Source of the DNA: Sphingomonas sp.
GTDB taxonomy: Bacteria > Pseudomonadota > Alphaproteobacteria > Sphingomonadales > Sphingomonadaceae
Length of the DNA stretch: 64,000 bases
Assembly: GCF_024508665.1 (NCBI RefSeq)
Contig: NZ_JANINP010000001.1
Location: 558,001-622,000 of the forward strand
Direction: 5' to 3'
Both the position numbers and the translations under genes were made by a program. The notes beneath the pieces were generated by a model, which saw nothing but the letters and a program-made list of their open reading frames with translations, made no database searches and was not told the DNA's origin. This document shows positions 8,513-16,735 of the stretch, piece by piece (within the stretch, counting starts at the first letter, position 1; each line of letters opens with the position of its first letter).

Positions 8513-9009
8513 TGCCAAAGGATACCTCCGTCACGCTCGCCGTCGTCACCGGCGCGCATGGCGTGACGGGGGAAGTCCGGCTGAAGGTCTTCGCCGAGGA
8601 CCTGAAGCCGCATAAAAGCTTCAACGCCGGTGCGCTGACACTGAAGACTCTGCGCATCACGCCGCAGGGCGCGATCGCGCGTTTCGCCGAAATCCCGGAT
8701 CGCACCGCCGCCGAGAAATTGCGCGGTACCGAACTCACCGTGCCGCGCTCGGCGCTGCCGCCATTGGGTGAGGGCGAATATTACCATGCCGATCTGCTCG
8801 GCCTGCCGGTCGTATCGGATACCGGCGAGTCGCTCGGCCATGTCGTGCTGATCGAGAATTTCGGCGCGGGCGACGTGATCGAGATCGAGCGGCCGGCGGA
8901 GGACGGCAAGCCTGGTAAGCGCTTCATGGTGCCGATGCGCCCCGAAGCGGTTCCTGAATGGGATGCGGATCGGCTGGTGGTCGCCGCAGCTTACGCCGAC
9001 CAAGCCTGA
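8512..9009 (+). CDS. rimM: Ribosome maturation factor RimM
   Basis: 16S rRNA-processing and 30S-assembly factor that acts near bS16/uS19 at the subunit head. 165 aa: an N-terminal RimM beta-barrel (VTGAHGVTGEVRLK, about residues 12-25) and a C-terminal PRC-barrel (YYHADLLGLPVV, then MVPMRPEAVP). The start codon is coupled to rpsP through TGATG. In most bacteria trmD follows directly, but here an opposite-strand Hsp70-like gene and a phosphoesterase gene intervene. Confidence 0.95.
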   Translation: MPKDTSVTLAVVTGAHGVTGEVRLKVFAEDLKPHKSFNAGALTLKTLRITPQGAIARFAEIPDRTAAEKLRGTELTVPRSALPPLGEGEYYHADLLGLPVVSDTGESLGHVVLIENFGAGDVIEIERPAEDGKPGKRFMVPMRPEAVPEWDADRLVVAAAYADQA

Positions 9010-9030
9010 TCGAGGGTGACCGCAGGCGCG

Positions 9031-10326
9031 TCACACCGCCCAGGCGGTGAGGTCCTCCTGTTGCCCGATCAGCGCCAATCCGTGCGCGATCGAGGTGAGT
9101 TCTCCGCCTGACGCGATCCGGTCCTCGCCGAAACGGTCGGCGAACAGGCGCCGGATGCGCGGAGTCAGCGACGTGCCGCCGGTCAGGAAAACGCGATCGA
9201 CGTCTCTCGCCTCGATCCCCGCGGCGGCCAGCGCGCGATCGGCCGCGACCTCTATCCGTGCGACATCGGAGGCGATCCAGGCTTCGAATTCGTCGCGCGT
9301 GACGTCCGCCTCGATCGCGAGGCCGGCGCCGGCGAAATGAAAATGAGCCTGGTCTGATGCCGAGAGCGCGCGTTTGAGCTGGCCGACGGCATCGTACAAT
9401 TGATAGCCAAGTTCCTGGTCGATCACCGCGATCATCCGGCCGATCGCGGCCGGGTCGAGCGCAGCGCGTCGGAGTTTCTCCAGCTCGGCCAGAGTGCGCC
9501 GATTGCGCATCAGGGCCAGCTTCGACCAGTCCGCGAAGTCGGTGAAATAACCCCCTGGAATGTCGAGTATCTTGTCGAATGAGCGATAGCATCCGCCCTT
9601 GCCGAGCAGCGGCATGACCAGATTGTCGATGATTCGCGCATCAAACCGATCGCCGGCGATGCCGACGCCGGCATGGCCTAGCGGCGTACAGCGGCGCGGC
9701 GCGCCCGGTGCCTCGATCCGCACCACCGAGAAATCGCTGGTCCCGCCGCCGAAATCGGCGACCAGGATTGTCGCCGGATCGGTGATGCGCGACGCATAAC
9801 TGAACGCGGCACCAAGCGGTTCGTAGACATAGTGGATTTCCGCGCCGAGCGGGGCGAACATCAAATCGTAACGCTGCCTGGCAATCGCCTCGTCGGGCCG
9901 GCTGCCGGCGAACTCGACCGGCCGGCCGACGATGATGCGGGACGCTTTTCCACCCAATCGCCCGCCCGATCGGGCAGCGAGCTTGCGCAGGAAAAGCTGG
10001 CCAAGATCCTCGAACCGCAAGCGGCGTTCGAATATCGTTGCATGTTCGAAGCTTGCGCTCGCGGCAACCGACTTGAACGACTGAATGAAGCGGCTGCCCT
10101 GCGGGAAGTCGAGATATTCGCGGATTGCCCAGGGGCCCGCTTCGGCACCGAGCGCGACCCGGGCGTCGCCGTCCTCCCAGAAACACAAAGCCGAGCGGAA
10201 TACCGCATCCTTGCCCTCGGGGGCGTTGAGCATGATCAGTTCGGCGCTATCACCCTGCGTTGCGGCGACCACGCTGTTGGTGGTGCCGAAATCGAATCCC
10301 AGTGCGGAGGGGGCAGCGTCATTCAT
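9031..10326 (-). CDS. Hsp70-family protein, YegD-like (DnaK N-terminal ATPase without substrate domain)
   Basis: Actin-like ATPase of the Hsp70 superfamily, 431 aa from ATG 10326. It has the phosphate-1 motif GFDFGTTNSVVA near the N-terminus, ADFGGGTSDFSVV (phosphate 2) and FLTGGTSLTPRI (adenosine motif). The polypeptide ends after the ATPase domain, so the peptide-binding domain of DnaK is missing; this is the architecture of YegD. The substrate and partners are unknown. It lies opposite to the surrounding rimM and trmD genes. An in-frame ATG at 10365 would add 13 residues; 10326 is preferred because the FDFGTTNS motif then sits at the usual distance from the N-terminus. Confidence 0.88.
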   Translation of the reverse strand: MNDAAPSALGFDFGTTNSVVAATQGDSAELIMLNAPEGKDAVFRSALCFWEDGDARVALGAEAGPWAIREYLDFPQGSRFIQSFKSVAASASFEHATIFERRLRFEDLGQLFLRKLAARSGGRLGGKASRIIVGRPVEFAGSRPDEAIARQRYDLMFAPLGAEIHYVYEPLGAAFSYASRITDPATILVADFGGGTSDFSVVRIEAPGAPRRCTPLGHAGVGIAGDRFDARIIDNLVMPLLGKGGCYRSFDKILDIPGGYFTDFADWSKLALMRNRRTLAELEKLRRAALDPAAIGRMIAVIDQELGYQLYDAVGQLKRALSASDQAHFHFAGAGLAIEADVTRDEFEAWIASDVARIEVAADRALAAAGIEARDVDRVFLTGGTSLTPRIRRLFADRFGEDRIASGGELTSIAHGLALIGQQEDLTAWAV

Positions 10327-10505
10327 GGCCGGCGCGCCTCTAGCGGGGTTGGCGACCGGCGGCAAAAGCTGAAATGCCGTGCCTACGTGACTGTTTCCGC
10401 CATTTTCGTTTAGCCAGCCAGCCGGCCACTTGCCGTCCGGGGCGGCGCGGGCAATGGTCGAACGATGTCGACCGCCGTTCCTCCCAATTTCATCACCCTT
10501 GCCCT

Positions 10506-11234
10506 ATGAGCCGGATCGCTGTCCTCACCGACATCCACGGCAACCTGCCCGCGCTGGAGGCAGTGATCGCCGACGCCCAGGCGCAAGGCTGTGGCGCGTT
10601 CGTCAATCTTGGGGATTCGCTGTCGGGACCGCTCTGGCCGGCGGAAACCGCCGATCGGTTGATCGCGCTCGATTGGCCAACGATCGCCGGCAACCATGAG
10701 CGCCAGTTGCTGACCATCGACCGCGCGCGGATGGGTGCGAGCGACGCCTTTGCCCGCGACACGCTCAGCGATCGTCACCTTCAATGGCTGGCCGCCCTTC
10801 CGCCGACGCTGCATTTGTCCCCGGATATGCTGCTCTGTCACGGCACGCCGACCAACGATCTCGAACATTTCCTTTATACGGTCGAAGGGGGGCGCGCTCG
10901 CGAGGCGACGGACGCCGAGCTACGAGAGCGGGCAGGGGACCGTAACGGGAGCTTGATCCTGTGCGGCCATACCCATTTGCCGCGCGTTGCGAGGCTGGCA
11001 GACGGCCGGACGATCGCCAATCCCGGCTCGGTCGGGTTGCAGGCCTATGACGATGATCACCCCATGCCCTATCGGGTCGAAATGGGCGATCCGCTGGCGC
11101 GTTATGCCATCGTCGAGGGGACAGAGGTGACGCTACGCTCGATCGGCTATGATCATGAAGCGGCCGCGCGGCGCGCCGATGCAAATGGCAGCGCGGGTTG
11201 GGCGGTCGCCCTCAGGACTGGGCGGATGGCATGA
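10506..11234 (+). CDS. Metallophosphoesterase family protein (YfcE/MJ0936-like)
   Basis: Calcineurin-like binuclear-metal phosphoesterase, 242 aa. Metal ligands are visible in order: DIHGN near residue 8, GD in VNLGDS, GNHER, the LCHGTP histidine, and CGHTHLP. The small-domain size fits phosphodiesterases of the YfcE/MJ0936 group; the physiological substrate cannot be inferred. The start ATG 10506 ([13 protein letters not shown]) gives the standard N-terminus. Its stop overlaps the trmD start by 4 bp (ATGA), so it is probably co-translated with trmD. Confidence 0.88.
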   Translation: MSRIAVLTDIHGNLPALEAVIADAQAQGCGAFVNLGDSLSGPLWPAETADRLIALDWPTIAGNHERQLLTIDRARMGASDAFARDTLSDRHLQWLAALPPTLHLSPDMLLCHGTPTNDLEHFLYTVEGGRAREATDAELRERAGDRNGSLILCGHTHLPRVARLADGRTIANPGSVGLQAYDDDHPMPYRVEMGDPLARYAIVEGTEVTLRSIGYDHEAAARRADANGSAGWAVALRTGRMA

Positions 11235-11974
11235 CGTTCGCCGCTACCGTTCTCACGCTTTATCCCGACATGTTTCCCGGGCCGCTCGGCACTTCGCTAG
11301 CGGGCCGCGCACTGGGCGAGGGCAAATGGAGTCTCGACGCGGTCAATATCCGCGACTTTGCGATCGACAAGCATCGGACGGTGGATGATACGCCGGCAGG
11401 GGGCGGCGCGGGCATGGTGCTTCGTGCGGACGTGGTCGCGGGCGCCCTCGACAGCGTCATTGCCCATGGTCCTGGCGGCCGCCCGATCCTGGCGATGACA
11501 CCGCGCGGCAGGCCGCTTACCCAGGCGCGCGTCCGTGATCTCGCGGCCGGTCCCGGCGCGATAGTGCTATGCGGGCGGTTCGAGGGATTCGACGAGCGAT
11601 TGTTCGATGCGCGGCCGATCGAACAGGTGTCGATCGGCGACTATGTGCTGTCGGGTGGAGAGATGGGTGCGCTGGTGTTGCTGGACGCTTGCATTCGGCT
11701 GCTTCCCGGCGTAATGGGCGCGCCTTCCAGCGGAGATGAAGAGAGCTTCGAAAGCGGCCTTCTCGAATATCCGCATTATACCCGACCTGTCGAATGGGAA
11801 GGGCGCACGATCCCCGAAGTGCTGCGATCGGGGGATCATGCGAAGATCGCGGCCTGGCGAAAGTCGATGGCCGAGACGGACACACGGTTACGGAGACCGG
11901 ATCTTTGGGAGCGCCACGAGGGCGCTCGGGTCCAGCCTCCCTCTGGCGCGCGGCGACGAAAGAAGGACGACTGA
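11231..11974 (+). CDS. trmD: tRNA (guanine(37)-N1)-methyltransferase TrmD
   Basis: SPOUT-fold methyltransferase that makes m1G37 in CCN/CUN/CGG-reading tRNAs and prevents +1 frameshifting. 247 aa. Typical motifs: [10 protein letters not shown] at the start, [30 protein letters not shown] and the trefoil-knot SAM loop [14 protein letters not shown], then YPHYTRP. The start ATG 11231 overlaps the preceding stop. One base separates its stop from the rplS start. The C-terminal tail is basic (GARRRKKDD). Confidence 0.97.
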   Translation: MTFAATVLTLYPDMFPGPLGTSLAGRALGEGKWSLDAVNIRDFAIDKHRTVDDTPAGGGAGMVLRADVVAGALDSVIAHGPGGRPILAMTPRGRPLTQARVRDLAAGPGAIVLCGRFEGFDERLFDARPIEQVSIGDYVLSGGEMGALVLLDACIRLLPGVMGAPSSGDEESFESGLLEYPHYTRPVEWEGRTIPEVLRSGDHAKIAAWRKSMAETDTRLRRPDLWERHEGARVQPPSGARRRKKDD

Positions 11975-11975
11975 G

Positions 11976-12356
11976 ATGAACATCATCCAGCAACTCGAGG
12001 CCGAGAACATTGCGAAGTTCGTAGAGGCCAAGAAGATCCCGGAATTCCGCCCGGGCGACACGCTGCGCGTCGGCGTGAAGGTGGTCGAAGGCGAGCGCAC
12101 CCGCGTCCAGAATTACGAGGGCGTGTGCATCGCGCGCTCGAACAAGGGCATGGGTTCGAACTTTACCGTGCGCAAAATTTCGTTCGGTGAGGGCGTCGAG
12201 CGCGTCTTCCCGCTCTACTCGCCGAACATCGACAGCATCGAAGTCGTCCGCAAGGGCGCGGTGCGTCGTGCCAAGCTCTATTATCTGCGTGGCCGCACCG
12301 GCAAGTCGGCGCGTATCGCCGAACGCCGCGACACGCGGAACGACACCGCCGCCTGA
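11976..12356 (+). CDS. rplS: 50S ribosomal protein bL19
   Basis: Large-subunit protein at the 30S/50S interface, 126 aa, near the usual 115-130. The conserved segment [20 protein letters not shown] and [25 protein letters not shown] are intact. AAGGAC (11964-11969) inside the trmD 3' end serves as its Shine-Dalgarno. It ends the operon and is followed 25 bp later by an intrinsic terminator. Confidence 0.98.
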   Translation: MNIIQQLEAENIAKFVEAKKIPEFRPGDTLRVGVKVVEGERTRVQNYEGVCIARSNKGMGSNFTVRKISFGEGVERVFPLYSPNIDSIEVVRKGAVRRAKLYYLRGRTGKSARIAERRDTRNDTAA

Positions 12357-12380
12357 GCGGCACGTTTTCGTGAGAATAGA

Positions 12381-12413
12381 AAGGGCGCGGAGGTCATCCT
12401 CCGCGCCCTTTTT
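12381..12413 (+). terminator. Rho-independent terminator of the rpsP-trmD-rplS operon
   Basis: A perfect 13-bp stem, AAGGGCGCGGAGG / CCTCCGCGCCCTT, with a TCAT loop followed by TTT. It sits 24 bases after the rplS stop codon. Confidence 0.93.
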
Positions 12414-12476
12414 GCGTTGGGGCGCGGTGGGTTCGAACTAGGGCATGCTCGGGTCGGTTTGACCTATCTCTAATCG

Positions 12477-12566
12477 CCCTCACCCTTCCGGCGCTTCGCG
12501 CCTCCCTCCCTCTCCCGATGGGAGAGGGAAGGGGCCCACCGCCGCAGGCGGTGGGAAGGGTGAGGG
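12477..12566. repeat. Dispersed palindromic repeat between rplS and the amidohydrolase gene
   Basis: The ends are inverted (CCCTCACCCTTCC at 12477 and GGAAGGGTGAGGG ending at 12566). The interior holds CCCTCTCCC/GGGAGAGGG and CCCACCGCC/GGCGGTGGG hairpins. The rest of the 12414-12704 gap shows no coding sequence or tRNA; a GGTTCGAAC at 12430 does not fold into a T-arm. Confidence 0.7.
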
Positions 12567-12704
12567 GGAATAGGTCACGCCAGCGCAATTCAGCTCTAGC
12601 GCCTATGCTCGCCGTCTATGGCCGCACCCTTTCAATCTATGGCGGCAACGAGTGGATCGCGATTAGTCTAGGCCCTCGGGATCGATAACGAGAGAGGGGA
12701 GCCC

Positions 12705-14255
12705 ATGTCCCAGCGCCTGACGCGGCGGCAGCTGATCGGTGGAGCGGTGGCGGCCGGAGGACTCGCCAGCTGGGCGGTTCGCGCCGGGGCGTTGAGTGAG
12801 GCCTCTACGCTGTTTCGCGAGATCCTGCTGGTTGATGGCACCGGTGCCCCCGGACGGCTCGCCAACGTGCTCGTCGTCGGCGACCGCATCGCGCAGATCA
12901 TGCCGGCGAGCGGCAAGACAGCCGCCACGGCGTCACGCGTGGTAGCGGGAGAGGGCAGGGTGCTCGCGCCCGGCTTCATCGACATGCACAGCCATGGAGA
13001 CCCGTTGCACGATTCGTACGAGACGTTCCTGGCGATGGGCGTCACCACCATCACCCTCGGTCAGGATGGCGAAGGGCCGAGGATCGGCAATGACCTCGAC
13101 CCCAGGAGCTGGATGCAGGCGGTTGATCGCGCGCGGGTCGATATCAACGTCGCGCTGCTCGCCGGCCACGGTACTCTCCGGCGAGCGGCCGGCGTGGCGG
13201 ACTCGGTGCACCGCCTCGATGCCGCCGGGCTCGAGCGCATGGCGGCCCAACTCGATTCCGAAATGCGCATGGGCGCATTCGGTATTTCCTACGGGCTCGA
13301 ATATGTTCCGGGCATCTATTCGGAGACGCCGGAGCTCAGCAATCTTGGCAAGGTCGTCGCGCGTTATGGCGGCGTCTGCATGAGCCATATGCGGTCGGAG
13401 AATGACGATGAGATCGAGGTGTCGATCAACGAACTTGTCGCCTCGTCGCTACCGGCGCGGCCGCATATCTCGCACTTCAAATCGGTGTTCGGCAAAGGCG
13501 AGAAACGTGGCCGCGAGTTGCTCGCCTTCGTTGCCGAGTTCCGCCGTCGCGGCATCGATTTGACCGCCGACGAATATCCGTACGAAGCCGGCTACACCGG
13601 GATCGCGATCCTGTTCCCCAAATGGGCACTGCCGCCGACCGATTACGCCGCGATGCTGAGCGAGCGGCGCCAGGAATTGCGTGACTATCTGATCGCGCGG
13701 ATGACGCGGCGCGGTGGACCCGAGGCCCTCTTGATCGGCACACCGCCTTATGCCGGCAAGACGCTTGCCCAGGCAGCCCAACAGGAACGGATGCATTTCG
13801 CCGACCTGCTGATCAAACTAGGGCCAGAGGGTGGGTCGGGCGCGCATTTCACGATGGACAAGGTACTGCAGGACACGTTGCTGCTCGATCGCAACGTATC
13901 CTTCTCGACAGATGGCGGACCCGGCATGCGGCATCCGCGCGCGACCGGTACCTATGCCAAGCTCGTCGAGGAATATGTCGTCCGCGACAAGAAGCTGACG
14001 ATCGAGGAAATGGTCCGCAAGGCGACCGGCTTTCCGGCGCAGACTCTACGCCTCTCCGACCGTGGCGTGGTGCGGGCCGGCGCGAAAGCCGACCTCATCC
14101 TGTTCGATCCGGCAAAGGTCAAAGCGCGCTCGACCTATGTCGATCCCTTCGCGATGGCCGAGGGGTTCGATCTGGTGATGGTCAACGGCCAGCCGGCGTT
14201 CGAGGGCGGCAAGCGGACAGGGTATTCGGGGAAGTTGCTGCGGGCGCGGCGTTAA
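12705..14255 (+). CDS. Exported D-aminoacylase / N-acyl-D-amino-acid deacylase family amidohydrolase
   Basis: Metal-dependent amidohydrolase, 516 aa. The N-terminus is a Tat-type signal (SQRLTRRQLIGGAVAAGG), predicting folded export. The metal motif FIDMHSHGD (91-99) matches the HxHxD of D-aminoacylases. CMSHMRSEND and AKADLILFDPAKV are further family features. The likely substrate is an N-acylated D-amino acid or a related amide; which one cannot be told. Its 3' end forms one arm of a 20-bp palindrome shared with the convergent serine hydrolase. Confidence 0.85.
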   Translation: MSQRLTRRQLIGGAVAAGGLASWAVRAGALSEASTLFREILLVDGTGAPGRLANVLVVGDRIAQIMPASGKTAATASRVVAGEGRVLAPGFIDMHSHGDPLHDSYETFLAMGVTTITLGQDGEGPRIGNDLDPRSWMQAVDRARVDINVALLAGHGTLRRAAGVADSVHRLDAAGLERMAAQLDSEMRMGAFGISYGLEYVPGIYSETPELSNLGKVVARYGGVCMSHMRSENDDEIEVSINELVASSLPARPHISHFKSVFGKGEKRGRELLAFVAEFRRRGIDLTADEYPYEAGYTGIAILFPKWALPPTDYAAMLSERRQELRDYLIARMTRRGGPEALLIGTPPYAGKTLAQAAQQERMHFADLLIKLGPEGGSGAHFTMDKVLQDTLLLDRNVSFSTDGGPGMRHPRATGTYAKLVEEYVVRDKKLTIEEMVRKATGFPAQTLRLSDRGVVRAGAKADLILFDPAKVKARSTYVDPFAMAEGFDLVMVNGQPAFEGGKRTGYSGKLLRARR

Positions 14256-14288
14256 TTCCTCCCCGGAACGGGGAGGAATTAACGCCGC
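14246..14288. terminator. Symmetric 20-bp palindrome containing both convergent stop codons
   Basis: Positions 14246-14265 and 14269-14288 are perfect inverted copies around GAA. Each arm holds CGGCGTTAA, that is Arg-Arg-stop (...CGG CGT TAA), for the gene on its own side. The core CTCCCCG/CGGGGAG stem would fold in both transcripts. There is no U-tract, so the terminator function is inferred from position and stability. Confidence 0.6.
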
Positions 14289-15481
14289 GCCACCGCCTTG
14301 CACAAACTATCCGTCGCCAGCGCGATCCGCGACTCCGGCATGTCGCGATTGCCGGGATCGTTCTCGACCTCGCGCGTCTCGGTGTTGAAGGTGAGCAGGC
14401 TGCCCATATGCTGGTCCGGACAGAGGCTCAGATAGGCGCGAAAGCCGTTCTGGTCGCCATTATGCCCGACGATGCGGATGCCGTCGGTCTGGTCGAGGAA
14501 GAAGGACAGCCCGCTCCAGGTCGTCTTCGCCATCCGGCCCTGGCTATAATCCTCGCCCGCCGAGATTTGCGGTTTCCACATCTCCTCGAGCGACGCGCGT
14601 TTGAGCACCACGTCATATTCGGCTTGGCGCGCCGGATCGCCGAGCAGGAAGGCGACATATTTCGCCATGTCGGGCAGCGGCGCATTGAGCCCGCCGTTCG
14701 ATACCGTCACGCCGGTATCGACATCGAACGGCGCCTCGACCCTTTTCCCGTTGCGGATGTAATAACTGTGGGTTCGATGCGGCAGCAGATAGGGCGGCGT
14801 GCGGTCGAAATAGCTTGAATACATGCCGAGCGGTCGGAGGATGTTCTTGTCGATATAGACTTCGAAATCCTCACCCGACAGGCGTTCGATCACCTGACCG
14901 AGATAGACGATGCCGGGGTTGGAATAGCTGAACCGGCTGCCGGGTTTGAACTTCACCTCGGTATAGGGGATCATCGCCTTGAGCTGTTCCCAGCTCGGCG
15001 GCTCGAACGGCTGCCAGTCGCGATCACGCCAGCGCCAGGTCGCACCGCCGAAGCCCGCGCTGTGGCTCATCAACTGGCGGATGGTGATGTCGCCGGTGTC
15101 ACCGAACGGATTGTGCACGCCGGCAAGTTCAGGGACATAGCGGACGATCGGGTCGTCGAGCTTGAGCAGGCCGCGATCGCGCAACTGCATGATCGCAACC
15201 CCGGTCATCGTCTTGGTGATCGACGCCCAGTGATAGATCGTCTGGGCGTCGATAGGCGTCTTGGTATCGGCGTCCTGTTCGCCGAGATGGTCCGCGACGA
15301 CGATATGCCCGTCACGCACGACGTAGAAGCTGCTGCCGACGATGCCGGCTCGTTTGACCTCCGCCCGGTGCAGCGCGCGAAAGTCGGCCAGCGCCCTGTC
15401 GAACTGACGTTCCCCGGCTACTGCGGGGCTGGCAAGCGGGAAGGAAGCAAGCAGAAGGCAGGCGGCGATCCAGCGAGGCAT
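14279..15481 (-). CDS. Secreted serine hydrolase, beta-lactamase (class C / EstB) family
   Basis: Penicillin-binding-protein-like serine hydrolase of 400 aa with a signal peptide (about 1-23, cleavage near SPAVAGE). The nucleophile motif SITK is at 87-90, a tyrosine motif occurs in RFSYSNPG, and a C-terminal HNG replaces the KTG box (VGHNGDQNG). Members include esterases, D-aminopeptidases and true beta-lactamases; the sequence does not decide between these. The start ATG 15481 gives the clean signal peptide. It is convergent with the amidohydrolase gene and divergent from tag. Confidence 0.85.
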   Translation of the reverse strand: MPRWIAACLLLASFPLASPAVAGERQFDRALADFRALHRAEVKRAGIVGSSFYVVRDGHIVVADHLGEQDADTKTPIDAQTIYHWASITKTMTGVAIMQLRDRGLLKLDDPIVRYVPELAGVHNPFGDTGDITIRQLMSHSAGFGGATWRWRDRDWQPFEPPSWEQLKAMIPYTEVKFKPGSRFSYSNPGIVYLGQVIERLSGEDFEVYIDKNILRPLGMYSSYFDRTPPYLLPHRTHSYYIRNGKRVEAPFDVDTGVTVSNGGLNAPLPDMAKYVAFLLGDPARQAEYDVVLKRASLEEMWKPQISAGEDYSQGRMAKTTWSGLSFFLDQTDGIRIVGHNGDQNGFRAYLSLCPDQHMGSLLTFNTETREVENDPGNRDMPESRIALATDSLCKAVARR

Positions 15482-15621
15482 GACGATCTTCCTTCCTCCC
15501 TTGCGCAAAGTGAGTCCCGATCCTGCTGGTCGTTTGCCCGTCGCGCAACGCAATTGGGTTGCGATCGGTATAGCTTACGGGATCGCTCGCTAAGCGTCGC
15601 GCGGGGCGCTATCGGACGGGT

Positions 15622-16185
15622 ATGACCAATCGCTGTCCCTGGGCGGGTTCGGACCCGCAGATGCAAGCCTATCATGACAATGAATGGGGAGTGCCCGAAC
15701 GCGACGGGCGCGCATTATGGGAAAAGCTGCAGCTTGACGGTTTCCAGGCCGGGCTCTCCTGGTCGACCATCCTCAAGAAGCGCGATGCGTTTCGAGAGGT
15801 GTTCGCGGGCTTCGAGCCGGAGAAGGTCGCCAGGTTCGATTCGCCCGATGTCGAGCGGCTGCTCGGCGACGCACGGATCATCCGGTCGCGCGCCAAGATC
15901 GAGGCGACGATCGGCAATGCGCGCGCCTATCTGACGATGCGCGATGCCAGCGAGGACTTCGCCGATTTCTGCTGGTCGTTCGTCGAGGGCGAGCCGCTCA
16001 AGGGTGACGGCGTGCACGTGCCCGCCAAGACGCCGCTGTCCGAAGAAGTCTCGAAACAACTCCGCAAGCGCGGCTTCAAGTTCGTCGGGCCGGTGATCGT
16101 CTATGCCTGGATGCAGGCATGCGGGCTGGTCGACGATCATTTGAACGGATGTTTCCGGCGGAGCGGTGGCCTCAGCCGTAGCTGA
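15622..16185 (+). CDS. tag: DNA-3-methyladenine glycosylase I
   Basis: Base-excision-repair glycosylase that removes 3-methyladenine. 187 aa, as usual for Tag. The N-terminus RCPWAGSDPQMQAYHDNEWG provides Cys5 and His18 of the zinc snap, and the C-terminal HLNGCF supplies the other His and Cys. The HhH-like core with GFQAGLSWSTILKKR is intact. Its last 14 bp overlap the convergent VOC gene. Confidence 0.95.
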   Translation: MTNRCPWAGSDPQMQAYHDNEWGVPERDGRALWEKLQLDGFQAGLSWSTILKKRDAFREVFAGFEPEKVARFDSPDVERLLGDARIIRSRAKIEATIGNARAYLTMRDASEDFADFCWSFVEGEPLKGDGVHVPAKTPLSEEVSKQLRKRGFKFVGPVIVYAWMQACGLVDDHLNGCFRRSGGLSRS

Positions 16186-16552
16186 CCAATTCGAACTCGG
16201 TGCCGTCGAAATCGAAGAAGTAGAACCGCCGGCCGGGTTCGTAGTCGCCATGATTGAACGGCTCGAGCCCCGCCGCCACGACGCGGCGTTCAGCATCGTC
16301 GAGATTGTCGACGACGATGCCGATATGGTTGAGCGGCCGGCCCTTGCGAAAAGCGTCGTCGGCGGTGTCGGCGCCGTCCTTCGTGTAGAATGCCAGGTAG
16401 AATTGGTCGTCACCGACATGGATCGATCGGCCGCCGCTGATCGCCGGGCCCTGCCAGCGGATGTTCCAGCCGAACAAATCGTGCATCAGCTTGGCGCTGC
16501 GTTCCGGATCGCGAACCGTAATGTTGACGTGCTCGATGAAGGTGCCGGGCAT
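16172..16552 (-). CDS. VOC (glyoxalase/bleomycin-resistance) family protein
   Basis: 126-aa single-domain vicinal-oxygen-chelate protein with two beta-alpha-beta-beta-beta modules. Candidate metal ligands are His8 in FIEHVNITV, His in NHIGIVVDN and Glu in GTEFELVSYG. Such proteins are glyoxalases, dioxygenases, isomerases or drug-binding resistance proteins; the substrate is unknown. The start ATG 16552 is preceded by GAGGA. The gene is read from a promoter with a MerR/SoxR-type operator, which suggests a role in redox or electrophile stress. Confidence 0.85.
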   Translation of the reverse strand: MPGTFIEHVNITVRDPERSAKLMHDLFGWNIRWQGPAISGGRSIHVGDDQFYLAFYTKDGADTADDAFRKGRPLNHIGIVVDNLDDAERRVVAAGLEPFNHGDYEPGRRFYFFDFDGTEFELVSYG

Positions 16553-16586
16553 GGATCGTTCCTCGTATGAAGTTTCCGTGCCGGTG

Positions 16587-16617
16587 GAGATAGTTCCTCA
16601 ACCTTAGTTGAGGTCAA
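16587..16617 (-). promoter_or_regulatory. MerR/SoxR-type promoter of the VOC gene
   Basis: On the minus strand a -35 TTGACC (16612-16617) and a -10 TATCTC (16587-16592) are separated by 19 bp, the stretched spacing typical of MerR-family activation. The spacer contains most of the palindrome CCTCAACCTTAGTTGAGG (16596-16613). The known SoxR operator has the half-sites CCTCAA and TTGAGG with the same 6-bp centre length. No soxR gene is in the window. Confidence 0.65.
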
Positions 16618-16735
16618 GGGGTAAAAGCCGGTGCCTCAAATGTCGCGTCCGCGGCCCTTTACGGAACGTTCCGCGCCCGCGATAAGCCGCGGCAACGCCC
16701 GCGCTCAGTCGGGTGGGTAGGGAGTCGCGAAGGAC

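Noticed and set aside
12425..12450. GGTTCGAAC resembling a tRNA T-loop
   Set aside because: The flanking bases do not pair to a T-arm, and no acceptor or anticodon arm can be built around it.
16662..16673. CGGAACGTTCCG palindrome upstream of the S9 peptidase gene
   Set aside because: A perfect 12-mer, but it does not match the alphaproteobacterial LexA box GTTC-N7-GTTC, and no promoter is visible at a suitable distance; too little evidence to call an operator.
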